The notes beneath the pieces are model-generated. The model was not told the DNA's origin. It ran no database searches and worked only from the letters and a program-made list of their open reading frames with translations. A stretch of DNA of 64,000 nucleotides. Origin: JABDKH01 sp963768565 (lineage in GTDB: Bacteria > Bacteroidota > Rhodothermia > Rhodothermales > JABDKH01). The position numbers and the translations under genes were made by a program. Shown here in pieces: positions 15,906-24,447 of this stretch. The first letter of the stretch is position 1. Each line of letters starts with the position of its first letter. Where the stretch lies: positions 124,001-188,000 of the forward strand of contig CAVYIO010000020.1 in the NCBI GenBank assembly GCA_963768565.1, given 5' to 3'.

Positions 15906-17417
15906 ATGTCGTTTATCATGGCCCTGGATCAGGGGACGACGAGTTCGCGCGCGATTCTGTACGATCGCCGCGGCACTCCGATAGCCTTTGCGCAGAAGGA
16001 ATTCGAACAGATATTTCCCCGTCCCGGCTGGGTTGAGCATGATGCCATGGAGATCTGGGCATCTCAGGAGACAGTGGCCAACGACACGATCCGAATGGCA
16101 GGCATCAACTGGAGTGATGTGGCGGCTGTCGGGATAACGAATCAGCGAGAGACGACGGTCGTCTGGGACCGCATGACCGGTGCACCGATTCACAACGCCA
16201 TTGTGTGGCAGGATCGGCGCACCGCAGACATCTGCGATCGCCTGAAAGCGGACGGGTTCGAGACCATGTTTCGCGATCGCACCGGCCTGCGGCTGGACCC
16301 GTACTTCTCGGGCACGAAGATCATGTGGCTCCTCGAACATGTTAACGGAGCGCGGGAACTGGCAGACAGGGGCAGACTCGCCTTTGGCACGATCGATTCG
16401 TGGCTCATATGGAATCTGACGAACGGTGAGAAGCACATCACAGACGTGTCCAATGCTTCCCGCACCCTGTTGATGGATCTCCGATCGGGGACCTGGGATG
16501 TGGACCTGCTGGCGGCGCTGCAGATCCCCGAAAGCATCCTGCCACAGATTGTATCGTCGAGCGGCGTGGTCGCGGAATCAAGAACGTCCGCCATGTCGTC
16601 GTCGGTACCGATCGCCGGAATCGCGGGCGACCAGCAGGCCGCATTGTTCGGTCAAGCGTGCCACCGGACCGGCATGACGAAGAACACCTACGGCACCGGC
16701 TGTTTCATGCTGAAGAATACCGGGAGCGCGGTTGTTGCTTCTCGAAACAACCTCCTGTCGACAGCCGCGTGGCGTATTGACGACGCCACAGAATTCGCCC
16801 TTGAGGGAAGCGTATTTGTCGGGGGTGCGGTGGTTCAATGGCTTCGGGACGGACTGGGCATCGTTGAGAACGCGGCGGACGTCGAGGCCCTGGCTGCCAG
16901 CGTGGACGACAGCAACGACACATATCTCGTGCCCGCCTTCACCGGCCTCGGAGCACCACACTGGGATCCGTACGCGCGCGGGACCATCACCGGTTTGACT
17001 CGAGGAACAACCTCCGCACATCTCGCCCGGGCGGCGCTGGAGTCGATTGCCTTCCAATCGGCCGACCTGATGGCCGCCATGGATGCGGATTCCGGATCCG
17101 CGGGTGCTGTCGCCGAACTTCGGGTTGACGGGGGCGCTTCTCGAAACGACCTCCTGATGCAGATGCAGGCAGATCTCTCGCAGGTGACGATTGTCAGGCC
17201 CACGGTCGCCGAGACTACCGCTCTCGGGGCAGCCTATCTTGCAGGACTCGGCGTCGGTTACTGGAAATCGATTGACGAGATCGACGACATCTGGACCGTC
17301 GATCGTGTTTTCGAGCCGCGGATAACGGCAAGCGAAGCGGCCGAAAGATTGGCAAGATGGCACAATGCGGTGGACCGCTCCAGAGGGTGGGCAAACCAGG
17401 GGAAACCAGGATCATGA
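15906..17417 (+). CDS. glpK: glycerol kinase
   Basis: 503 residues, normal for GlpK of the FGGY kinase family. It phosphorylates glycerol to sn-glycerol 3-phosphate. Visible motifs: the phosphate-binding ALDQGTTSSRA at 6-16, WVEHDAMEIW near residue 41, NQRETTVVWD, the catalytic aspartate in GIAGDQQAALFGQ, and the FGGY signature region VDGGASRNDLLMQ towards the C-terminus. It overlaps glpD by the four bases ATGA, so both are translated as one unit: kinase, then glycerol-3-phosphate dehydrogenase. No glpF transporter or regulator is seen next to them. Confidence 0.97.
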   Translation: MSFIMALDQGTTSSRAILYDRRGTPIAFAQKEFEQIFPRPGWVEHDAMEIWASQETVANDTIRMAGINWSDVAAVGITNQRETTVVWDRMTGAPIHNAIVWQDRRTADICDRLKADGFETMFRDRTGLRLDPYFSGTKIMWLLEHVNGARELADRGRLAFGTIDSWLIWNLTNGEKHITDVSNASRTLLMDLRSGTWDVDLLAALQIPESILPQIVSSSGVVAESRTSAMSSSVPIAGIAGDQQAALFGQACHRTGMTKNTYGTGCFMLKNTGSAVVASRNNLLSTAAWRIDDATEFALEGSVFVGGAVVQWLRDGLGIVENAADVEALAASVDDSNDTYLVPAFTGLGAPHWDPYARGTITGLTRGTTSAHLARAALESIAFQSADLMAAMDADSGSAGAVAELRVDGGASRNDLLMQMQADLSQVTIVRPTVAETTALGAAYLAGLGVGYWKSIDEIDDIWTVDRVFEPRITASEAAERLARWHNAVDRSRGWANQGKPGS

Positions 17418-18978
17418 TGAATCGGGACCAGATGATCGAGCGGATCAAGTCCACGGACGCCAGTTGGGACGTGCTCGTGGTCGGTGGCGGAGCTACAGGC
17501 CTGGGGGTGGCTGTCGAGGCGGCGTCGAGGGGCTATCGGACACTCCTGGTAGAGATGTCGGATTTCGCGAAGGGCACATCGGGGCGGTCCACGAAACTCG
17601 TGCACGGCGGTGTGCGCTACCTGCGGCAGGGCAACGTGACGCTGGTTCTGGAAGCCCTCAAGGAACGCGGCCGACTTCTGCGGAATGCACCACACCTGGT
17701 CCGCGATCTCCCCTTTGTTGTGCCGGTGTACGACTGGTGGGAAGGACCGTTCTACGGAATCGGCCTCCGGCTGTACGATCTGCTCGCAGGCCGTGAGGGC
17801 TTCGGAGCGTCGCACAATCTTAGCCGAGAGGAAACCCTGGAGCGTCTTCCGACGATTGAGCCGGACGGTTTGCGAGGCGGCGTGATCTACTACGACGGCC
17901 AATTCGACGATGCACGACTGGCGATCAACCTGGCTGCGACCGCCGCGGATCTGGGTGCAACCGTCGTCAACCACGTGCGCGTCTCCAGCCTCACGCATTC
18001 GAACGGTCTGGTGGACGGCGCCATCGTTGTCGACGAAGAGACCCGTGTCGAGCATCGACTCCACGCACGAGTGGTGATCAACGCCACAGGTGTGTTCACG
18101 GACACCGTTCGGACGATGGATGATCCGACTGCGTCACCCATGGTACAGGCGAGCCAGGGTATCCATATTGTCGTCGATTCGTCCTTCATGCCCGGTGAGT
18201 CTGCAATCATGGTCCCCGAGACCGACGACGGACGAGTTCTTTTCGCGATCCCCTGGCACGGCCGTGTCGTTATCGGGACGACGGACACTCCGGTCGATGA
18301 GCTGTCGCTCGAACCACGACCGTTGCCGGAGGAACTTGAGTTCGTACTTCACCACGCAGCGAAATATTTGACCCGGGATCCCGGTCCGGAAGATGTGTTG
18401 TCGATGTTCGCCGGACTCAGACCGCTCGTGCGCCAGTCGAAGGATGAGGATACGGCAGAGATATCGCGCGACCACACGGTACATATATCACGTTCGGGAC
18501 TCGTTACCATCACCGGTGGAAAGTGGACGACCTATCGCCGGATGGCGGAGGACACGGTCGATCGCGCGGCCGTCATTGCGCATCTGGAGGATCGGCCCTG
18601 CGTGACGCGCGAAATGCGCCTGCATGGCTGGGTGGAGCAACCCGACGACGAGTCGAGGTTCGCCGTCTACGGCTCCGACGCCATGGTCGTCGATCAGGTT
18701 TGCAGGGAGGACGCCGAATGGATGGAGCCGCTCCACGAACGACTTCCGTATCTGCGTGGAGAAGTCGTTTTGCGACCCGGTACGAGATGGCTCGAACGGT
18801 CGACGACGTGCTGTCACGCAGGTTGCGTGCGCTGCTGCTCGATGCACGTGCGAGCATTGATGTGGCTCCCTTCGTAGCCCGCACCATGGCGGCGGAACTC
18901 GGGCGTGACGAGGAGTGGATCGAGCGTCAAGTCAGCGACTACACGACGCTGGCGCGCGGATACATCATGACCGCCTAG
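17414..18978 (+). pseudogene. glpD: aerobic glycerol-3-phosphate dehydrogenase, one frameshift near the 3' end
   Basis: FAD-dependent enzyme that oxidises glycerol 3-phosphate to dihydroxyacetone phosphate and feeds electrons to quinone at the inner membrane. The first 451 or so residues are normal: VVGGGATGLGVAVEAASRGY is the FAD-binding fold, and RSTKLVHGGVRYL and TGGKWTTYRRMAEDTVD are GlpD signatures. At about 18766-18769 a run of four T's breaks the frame. The C-terminal part (ATRYEMARTVDDVLSRRLRA to ARGYIMTA) continues in the next frame to 18978. One extra T restores a 521-residue protein of normal length. This looks like a homopolymer sequencing error, though a real mutation or slippage site is possible. 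Start ATG 17414 overlaps the glpK stop. Confidence 0.9.
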
Positions 18979-20289
18979 TCAGGCCGACGATTTCGCGAGC
19001 ACCTGGTCCATCATGCGGAACAGCTGTTGCTTCGTGAACGGCTTGCCGATATACCCGTCGAAGCCCGCCTGCAGGAATCGCTCGCGGTCACCCGGAAGCG
19101 CATATGCTGTTACGGCGACGATCGGTGTTTCGCGGTACCCGGCGATTTCGCGAATCTTGAGCATCACGTCGACACCCGTCTCGTCTTCACCGAGATTGAT
19201 GTCCATCAAGATGGCCTCGAAGCTATTCGCGCGCGCGAGTTCGAGTGCGGTCCGGCCGTTGCTTGCCGTCGACACCTCGCAGCGGCTGCTCAGAAGATGC
19301 TGCAGCAGTATGAGCATGTCGGGGTTGTCCTCGACCGCCATGACGCTCGGTTTGACGACGGGCTCATCGGATGTGCCGTCCGGAACGGTGACCTTCGGTA
19401 CCCGGCGATCAGCAACCGGGTTCGTCACTTTGGACTCCGCAACCTGCTCCGAGGCATCGCCGCTGACCGCATTGATCGCAGTCGGCGACTGGATGGCATC
19501 GGGGATCATCACCGTGAACGTGCTTCCCTTCCCAATGGCGCTTGCGACCTCGATAGTCCCTCCCATGAGGTCTACGAGCCGCTTCGTAATGGTCAGGCCC
19601 AGCCCGACGCCTTCGTAACTGCGGGCAGAGTCGGCTTCCTGAGCAAATGCGTCGAACATCAGCGGTTGAAACTCTGGCCGTACGCCATGTCCCGTATCCG
19701 TAATTCTCAACTCCAGCGAAGTGCCGGTTGGTGCCACATCCATTTCCACCGAACCCGTGTCGGTGAATCGAATGGCATTCTCGAGCAAATTGTGCACGAC
19801 GCGATCGAGGGCCGTACGATCGACCGTCGCCATAATCTCGTCTGTCGCGTACCGGACTCGAAGTTCAAGGTGCTTGTCCGAAGCCGTTCGCCTGAGTCCG
19901 GAGATCTCTTCCTCGATCTGTTGAACGACGTCGACCGTCTCGGATCGCAAGCGGTAGTTTCCTTCCTCCAACATCGACAGGTTGAGGATCGAGTTCAGGG
20001 CGTCCATCAGCCGCTTGCCACTGCGCTCGATGAAGTCCAGGAATTTCTGATGCCGATCTGTGAGTTCTTCCTGCAGGATCGACGCAAAGCCAACGATGGC
20101 CGCCAGTGGCGTGCGAATCTCGTGAGACAGATTCGTGAGAACGGCTGACTTCATGTTGCTGAGTTGCACAGCATCATCTCTCGACTGGCGAAGCTCCGCT
20201 ACTTCTCGCTCCAGTTGAACAATTCGTTCTCGAAGTTCGGCTGCCGAAACGGCTCCACCAATCTGCTCTCTATCCGGCTGCTGCTGCAT
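18979..20289 (-). CDS. soluble histidine kinase with C-terminal receiver domain
   Basis: 436 residues without membrane segments. A coiled coil (about 15-48) replaces a sensor domain. The phosphoacceptor is H56 in NLSHEIRTPLAAIVGF. The ATPase domain has N171 in NLLENAIRFTDTG, ITDTGHGV near 197 and YEGVGLGLTITKRL near 225. A linker (265-312) leads to a receiver domain (314-436) with acidic VEDNPDM, phosphoacceptor D363 in ILMDINLG, and a conserved VTAYALPGD. It converges on glpD directly (ends meet at 18978/18979). Its receiver is closely similar to that of the hybrid kinase at 21436-24279, so the two are paralogues. Input must come from a partner protein or from the coiled coil. Confidence 0.92.
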   Translation of the reverse strand: MQQQPDREQIGGAVSAAELRERIVQLEREVAELRQSRDDAVQLSNMKSAVLTNLSHEIRTPLAAIVGFASILQEELTDRHQKFLDFIERSGKRLMDALNSILNLSMLEEGNYRLRSETVDVVQQIEEEISGLRRTASDKHLELRVRYATDEIMATVDRTALDRVVHNLLENAIRFTDTGSVEMDVAPTGTSLELRITDTGHGVRPEFQPLMFDAFAQEADSARSYEGVGLGLTITKRLVDLMGGTIEVASAIGKGSTFTVMIPDAIQSPTAINAVSGDASEQVAESKVTNPVADRRVPKVTVPDGTSDEPVVKPSVMAVEDNPDMLILLQHLLSSRCEVSTASNGRTALELARANSFEAILMDINLGEDETGVDVMLKIREIAGYRETPIVAVTAYALPGDRERFLQAGFDGYIGKPFTKQQLFRMMDQVLAKSSA

Positions 20290-20438
20290 CGCACTTGGGG
20301 ACGGGTGTTGGAGACGGTGGCAGGCGAAATCCGGTGGACTCCCAACTCAGGCTGGAATCCACTGCCAATTGGGCGTGCCGGGCCGTCAGAACATGAACAA
20401 TCTGGTGTCAGTATCGGCGCGTGAATTCGGAACAAAAG

Positions 20439-20461
20439 CCCCTTTTCCCTCAAAAAAAGGG
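20439..20461 (-). terminator. probable intrinsic terminator of the methyltransferase lipoprotein gene
   Basis: On the minus strand the sequence reads CCCTTTTTTTGAGGGAAAAGGGG followed by CTTTTGTT. A stem of CCCTTTT with AAAAGGG and a T-rich tail lies about 34 bases after the stop of the minus-strand lipoprotein gene. Weakly GC-rich, so moderate confidence. Confidence 0.5.
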
Positions 20462-20494
20462 ACTCAAGTGGGCCGTAGCGCGTGAGAGTCGATG

Positions 20495-21235
20495 TCAGAG
20501 GCTCGGCTTCTCGAAAATCAGCACATGTTGCTGCGGCAGTTCACGTTTTGTTTGAACCCATCGCAGGCCCACGAACTCCATCTCCTGGCGAGCTTGCTCC
20601 TCCGTCAGGCGATGAATCGGGGCAACGGGCAGGGTCTCATCTTCCCCTCGATACTCGACGAGAACTACACGACCGCCGGGTACCAGCGATTCCACCACCC
20701 TTGTCATCATCTCGTATGGATAGTAGAACTCATGATATGACCCTACGAAAAGAGCGAGGTCGATCGAGTTGGCGGGAACGTTCGGATCGTCTTCCTCCCC
20801 CTGAACAACCTCCACGTTTCTGATCTCTTCCTCAACCGCCCGGCGACGAAGCTCTTCGAGCATTTCAGGTTGTATGTCGGTGGCGAGGACCCTGCCATGC
20901 GGCACGAGCCGGGCAATCCTGAACGAGTAGAATCCTGTACCGGCGCCAATATCGGCCACCACGTCGGCGGGACGCAGGTCCAGCGCAGCCACCAGGCGAT
21001 CGGGGAACTCGGCCTGGTCACGTCCCGGGCGGTTGAGCCACTCCGCGACGTCCGCGTGTGAACGCACTTTGGGAATCTCACGACCAAGGAAGAATCGACC
21101 GGTGCCAAGGCTATCGGTCGGCGTTCGAGACTGGTACAGTTTCGCCGGATCAGGAGTCCCTCCGGGGCCGCACCCGAACACTGCGGCTCCCGTTAACAGG
21201 CACAGGAACAGGAAGAGCTTTCGGAAGACGAGCAC
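20495..21235 (-). CDS. lipoprotein with class I SAM-dependent methyltransferase fold
   Basis: 246 residues. The N-terminus is a lipoprotein signal: positive residues, a hydrophobic core and the lipobox GAAVFGCGP with C22. The mature part carries a Rossmann-type methyltransferase: VVADIGAGTGFYSFRIA is motif I, RVLATDIQPEM is the acidic ribose-binding motif II, and SIDLALFVGSYHEFY is motif IV. Export to the cell envelope is odd because S-adenosylmethionine is made in the cytoplasm. Such exported methyltransferase-like proteins do recur in Gram-negative genomes, but I know of no established role. It lies between two paralogous hybrid kinases and diverges from the second. The terminator-like hairpin downstream suggests a single-gene unit. 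Confidence 0.85.
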   Translation of the reverse strand: MLVFRKLFLFLCLLTGAAVFGCGPGGTPDPAKLYQSRTPTDSLGTGRFFLGREIPKVRSHADVAEWLNRPGRDQAEFPDRLVAALDLRPADVVADIGAGTGFYSFRIARLVPHGRVLATDIQPEMLEELRRRAVEEEIRNVEVVQGEEDDPNVPANSIDLALFVGSYHEFYYPYEMMTRVVESLVPGGRVVLVEYRGEDETLPVAPIHRLTEEQARQEMEFVGLRWVQTKRELPQQHVLIFEKPSL

Positions 21236-21435
21236 GTGGACATCCGGATTTGCGATTCACCGCGAGCAAGCGCAGGTCGGGGTGTGCTGCTCGTAAGTCA
21301 TTTTGTTACAAGGAAGATACGGCTACCGGCCCTCTCGCACTTCACTTAAGAAGAGGGTACTCCAGTCGATTTTTTTCATGAAGAAACCTTGCAAAATCTG
21401 TTCGTCCCGCCAGGACCAAACGCCGACCGACGCCA

Positions 21436-24279
21436 ATGCAATCGACTCGATATCACAGATGGGGTGGACTCCGCGGCAAGTTTATGCTGTTCAGCGGAGT
21501 ACTGCTTCTGGTCATGGCCACCGCTCTGACGCTGATCAACTTCCTCAGTCAGCAGCGATTGTTGACGAACCGTGCCGACGAAAAGGCCCGCTCGATCGCC
21601 ACCGTGCTGCGCGCCTCGGCGTGGGAGGAATTGCAGCTGCACGACGAGGACGGCTTGCGCCACCGCCTGTCGCCCTTGCTGTCACTGATCGATGTTGACT
21701 ACGTGTATGCGTTCGACAGCCAGGGCAAGATCCTGTCGGACGGAACCCAGGAGAACCGTTTCCAATCGATCATTCTAAAGGATGACATCAGCCTCAATGC
21801 GGCAGCCGCTCGAGCTCCCGTCGTCGTGTCGAGCGGAGAAATACTGGACGTAACCGTGCCCGTCATTGCCGGTGACAACTACCATGGCGGCTTTCGAGTC
21901 GGCTACTCACTGCACCGGATCAACGATGAGATCAAGTTCCTGCGCAATATCAGTATCGGAATAGGCGCCTTCTTCGCGCTGCTGGGAGTGCTCCTCTCCT
22001 ATGTCCTCGTTCTCAAGATTACGGACCCGCTGGCGCAGCTTACTCACGCCACCGAGGAAATCTCGCAGGGGTCATTCGATCAACGGCTCGTGGTCGAGTC
22101 CGGTGACGAACTGCAGACCCTCGCAGAGGCACTCAATGCCATGGCGGCTTCGCTGAGCACCTCCCGTGCAGCCCTCGAAAAGGCAAAGGATTACACCGAC
22201 AACATCATCACGTCGATGGTGGACATGCTGATTGTGACGGATCTGCACGGTGTGATCAAGACAACAAATGCTGCGGCCTGCAATATCCTGGGATATGAAA
22301 AAGGCAGCCTGCCCGGGACGCATATCCACAAGGTCGTACCCACCTTCCCGTTTGCTCTCATCGATCCGTCGGAACCGGACAGCGGGACCCTATCCGGGAT
22401 TGAAACAACGTTCGTAACTCGTGACGGCCGTGAGTTCCCCACCTCCTTCTCGGGCGCCGTGATGTACGACGCCGACGGGCATCCGGAAGGGTTTGTGTGT
22501 CTCGCCGACGATATCACGGGCCGTCGTGAAACCGAAAGGCAGCTGCGGATGCGCGCCACGCAGCAGGCCGCGATCGCATCGCTGGGTCAGCTCGCCCTGT
22601 CGAGTCCGAGTGTGCAGCAGGTTATGGATGACGCGGTCCAGAAGGTATCCGAGACACTGGAAGTCTCTCACAACTCGATCTGTGAACTGCTGGACGACAA
22701 GAACGCCTTTTTCGTGCGTGCCGGCTTCGGATGGCCCGAGGGGGTGGTTGGAAAAGCATGGGTTAGCGCAGAAATCGATACGCAGATAGGCTACACGCTT
22801 TCCGTCAATCGCGCAGTTGTGATGGAGAACGTGCATGAGGAGGGAAGATTCCAGGGAGGCGGTCTGATGCATGAGCACGGACTGATCAGCGGCGCCACGG
22901 TCATCATCCACGGAAAAGATGCGACCTGGGGTGTGCTGGCCGCTCATTCTCGCACTGCGCGGGACTTCACAGACGACGACATCAATTTTCTCCAGGCAGT
23001 GGCCAATGTCGTCTCGACGACGCTCGAGCGCCATCGGCAGGAAGAGGCGCTGATCGAGTCAAAGCTTCAGGCCGAAGAAATGTCGAGGCTCAAATCGTCG
23101 TTCCTGGCGAACATGTCACACGAGATCCGGACGCCGCTCACGATCATGATCGGATACTCCGAAGCGCTGACCGAGATGGTCCCGGACACGATGCGGCAAT
23201 TTGCGGAGCGGATTGAACAGGGCGGGCATCGGCTTCTGGAGACGCTCAACTCCGTACTCGACCTCTCGCGGCTTCAGGCCAAGGAGATGAAACTGAATCT
23301 CGAGGAGACCGATCTGGCCTCGGAGATAGACAGCGCGCTCGAGATGCTTCGGGATATGGCCGCAGACAAAGGGCTCGAATTGCGCTTCTCGCCACCGACT
23401 GATCTGCCGACTGCGAAAATCGATCGCCCATCGCTGCACAGAATCATCAACAACCTGGTGGGCAACGCGCTCAAGTTCACCGATACCGGTCATGTCGAAC
23501 TCGAATTGAGGGAGGACCGGACACGCATACACCTGATGATTCGCGATACGGGCGTTGGAATCGGCTCCGAGTTCCTTCCCCACCTGTTCGATGAGTTCAA
23601 GCAGGAATCGACCGGCGAGGGGCGATCTCATGAAGGGTCGGGGCTCGGCCTCGCCATCACGAAACAGCTCGTCGAGATGCACGGCGGCCGAATATCCGTC
23701 GAGAGTGAGAAGAACAAGGGAACGGAGTTCTCCATCTGGTTCCCGGTCGTCGCGGGCGCCCAGAGTACTTCATCCAACGGATCGGCGACGCGATTGCCTG
23801 CCCCGGATCGGGCAGCGGTGGCTGCACGCGCCGAAGCTCCCTCCGACAGGGTGCGACACGCCCTGGTTCTTGACGACAGCGTCGAGACCACCGAACTGAT
23901 CCGCTTCTTTCTGGAACCTCACTTCGAATCGACGGTGGCGCAATCGGCCGACGAGGTCTTCGCCAGCACCTGGGAAAGGCAGTTCGACGTCGTCTTGCTC
24001 GATATCAACCTCGGCGACGAGGAGTGGTCGGGGCTCGACGTCCTTGCCGTGCTGCGAAAGCTGCCCGAGTACGAGAGAACGCCCATCATCGCCGTGACGG
24101 CGTACGCCCTTCCCGGAGACGAGCAGCGGTTTGTAGGGGCCGGATTCGACGGGTACGTTTCCAAGCCCTTCGTGCGAACCAAGCTTCTCACCGAACTCGA
24201 GCGGGTTCTCGGACCCTTCGTGGACGACGCAGAACGACGCACGATGGCGACCCGAAGCGAAGACGAGGCCGTCGCGTAG
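21436..24279 (+). CDS. hybrid sensor kinase: periplasmic sensor, HAMP, PAS, GAF, kinase, receiver
   Basis: 947 residues. Helix 1 (about 14-38), a periplasmic domain (about 40-170) and helix 2 (about 172-196) are followed by HAMP (196-248), PAS (250-372) and GAF (385-530). The phosphoacceptor domain has H562 in NMSHEIRTPLTIMIGYSE, and the ATPase domain has NNLVGNALKFTDTG, RDTGVGIG and HEGSGLGLAITKQL. After a linker rich in Ser and Ala comes a receiver (815-930) with D856 in VVLLDINLGDEE. The receiver and kinase core closely resemble the soluble hybrid kinase at 18979-20289. The start at 21436 (MQSTRYHRWGGLRGKF) gives a plausible positive N-terminus; the ATG at 21484 (MLFSGV) is a possible shorter start. 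No separate regulator is adjacent. Confidence 0.9.
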   Translation: MQSTRYHRWGGLRGKFMLFSGVLLLVMATALTLINFLSQQRLLTNRADEKARSIATVLRASAWEELQLHDEDGLRHRLSPLLSLIDVDYVYAFDSQGKILSDGTQENRFQSIILKDDISLNAAAARAPVVVSSGEILDVTVPVIAGDNYHGGFRVGYSLHRINDEIKFLRNISIGIGAFFALLGVLLSYVLVLKITDPLAQLTHATEEISQGSFDQRLVVESGDELQTLAEALNAMAASLSTSRAALEKAKDYTDNIITSMVDMLIVTDLHGVIKTTNAAACNILGYEKGSLPGTHIHKVVPTFPFALIDPSEPDSGTLSGIETTFVTRDGREFPTSFSGAVMYDADGHPEGFVCLADDITGRRETERQLRMRATQQAAIASLGQLALSSPSVQQVMDDAVQKVSETLEVSHNSICELLDDKNAFFVRAGFGWPEGVVGKAWVSAEIDTQIGYTLSVNRAVVMENVHEEGRFQGGGLMHEHGLISGATVIIHGKDATWGVLAAHSRTARDFTDDDINFLQAVANVVSTTLERHRQEEALIESKLQAEEMSRLKSSFLANMSHEIRTPLTIMIGYSEALTEMVPDTMRQFAERIEQGGHRLLETLNSVLDLSRLQAKEMKLNLEETDLASEIDSALEMLRDMAADKGLELRFSPPTDLPTAKIDRPSLHRIINNLVGNALKFTDTGHVELELREDRTRIHLMIRDTGVGIGSEFLPHLFDEFKQESTGEGRSHEGSGLGLAITKQLVEMHGGRISVESEKNKGTEFSIWFPVVAGAQSTSSNGSATRLPAPDRAAVAARAEAPSDRVRHALVLDDSVETTELIRFFLEPHFESTVAQSADEVFASTWERQFDVVLLDINLGDEEWSGLDVLAVLRKLPEYERTPIIAVTAYALPGDEQRFVGAGFDGYVSKPFVRTKLLTELERVLGPFVDDAERRTMATRSEDEAVA

Positions 24280-24388
24280 CCCGGGCGAGGGCCCTGCCTA
24301 GCCAATTCTTTGCAGAACGGCGGGCCTCATACGCCGCGATGGGGCTTTACCTTGAGTCCTCATCGCAGTATGTTGCGATTGCTTATCA

Positions 24389-24404
24389 CCGCGGTATTCC
24401 GCGG
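24389..24404. repeat. short inverted repeat upstream of the secreted-protein locus
   Basis: CCGCGG-TATT-CCGCGG (two copies of a self-complementary hexamer) lies 44 bases before the ATG at 24448, inside the 168-base gap after the hybrid kinase. It could be a regulatory site or a terminator stem for the kinase; no T tract follows. Confidence 0.45.
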
Positions 24405-24447
24405 ACGCAATTTTCGCTCGTCCTCGCAACTGTAGACTCGGCCCCAA

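Noticed and set aside
17414..18978. glpD frameshift as programmed frameshifting
   Set aside because: The short T run lacks a downstream stimulatory structure that I can see, and GlpD is not known to use frameshifting. Similar indels elsewhere in the window make sequence error simpler.
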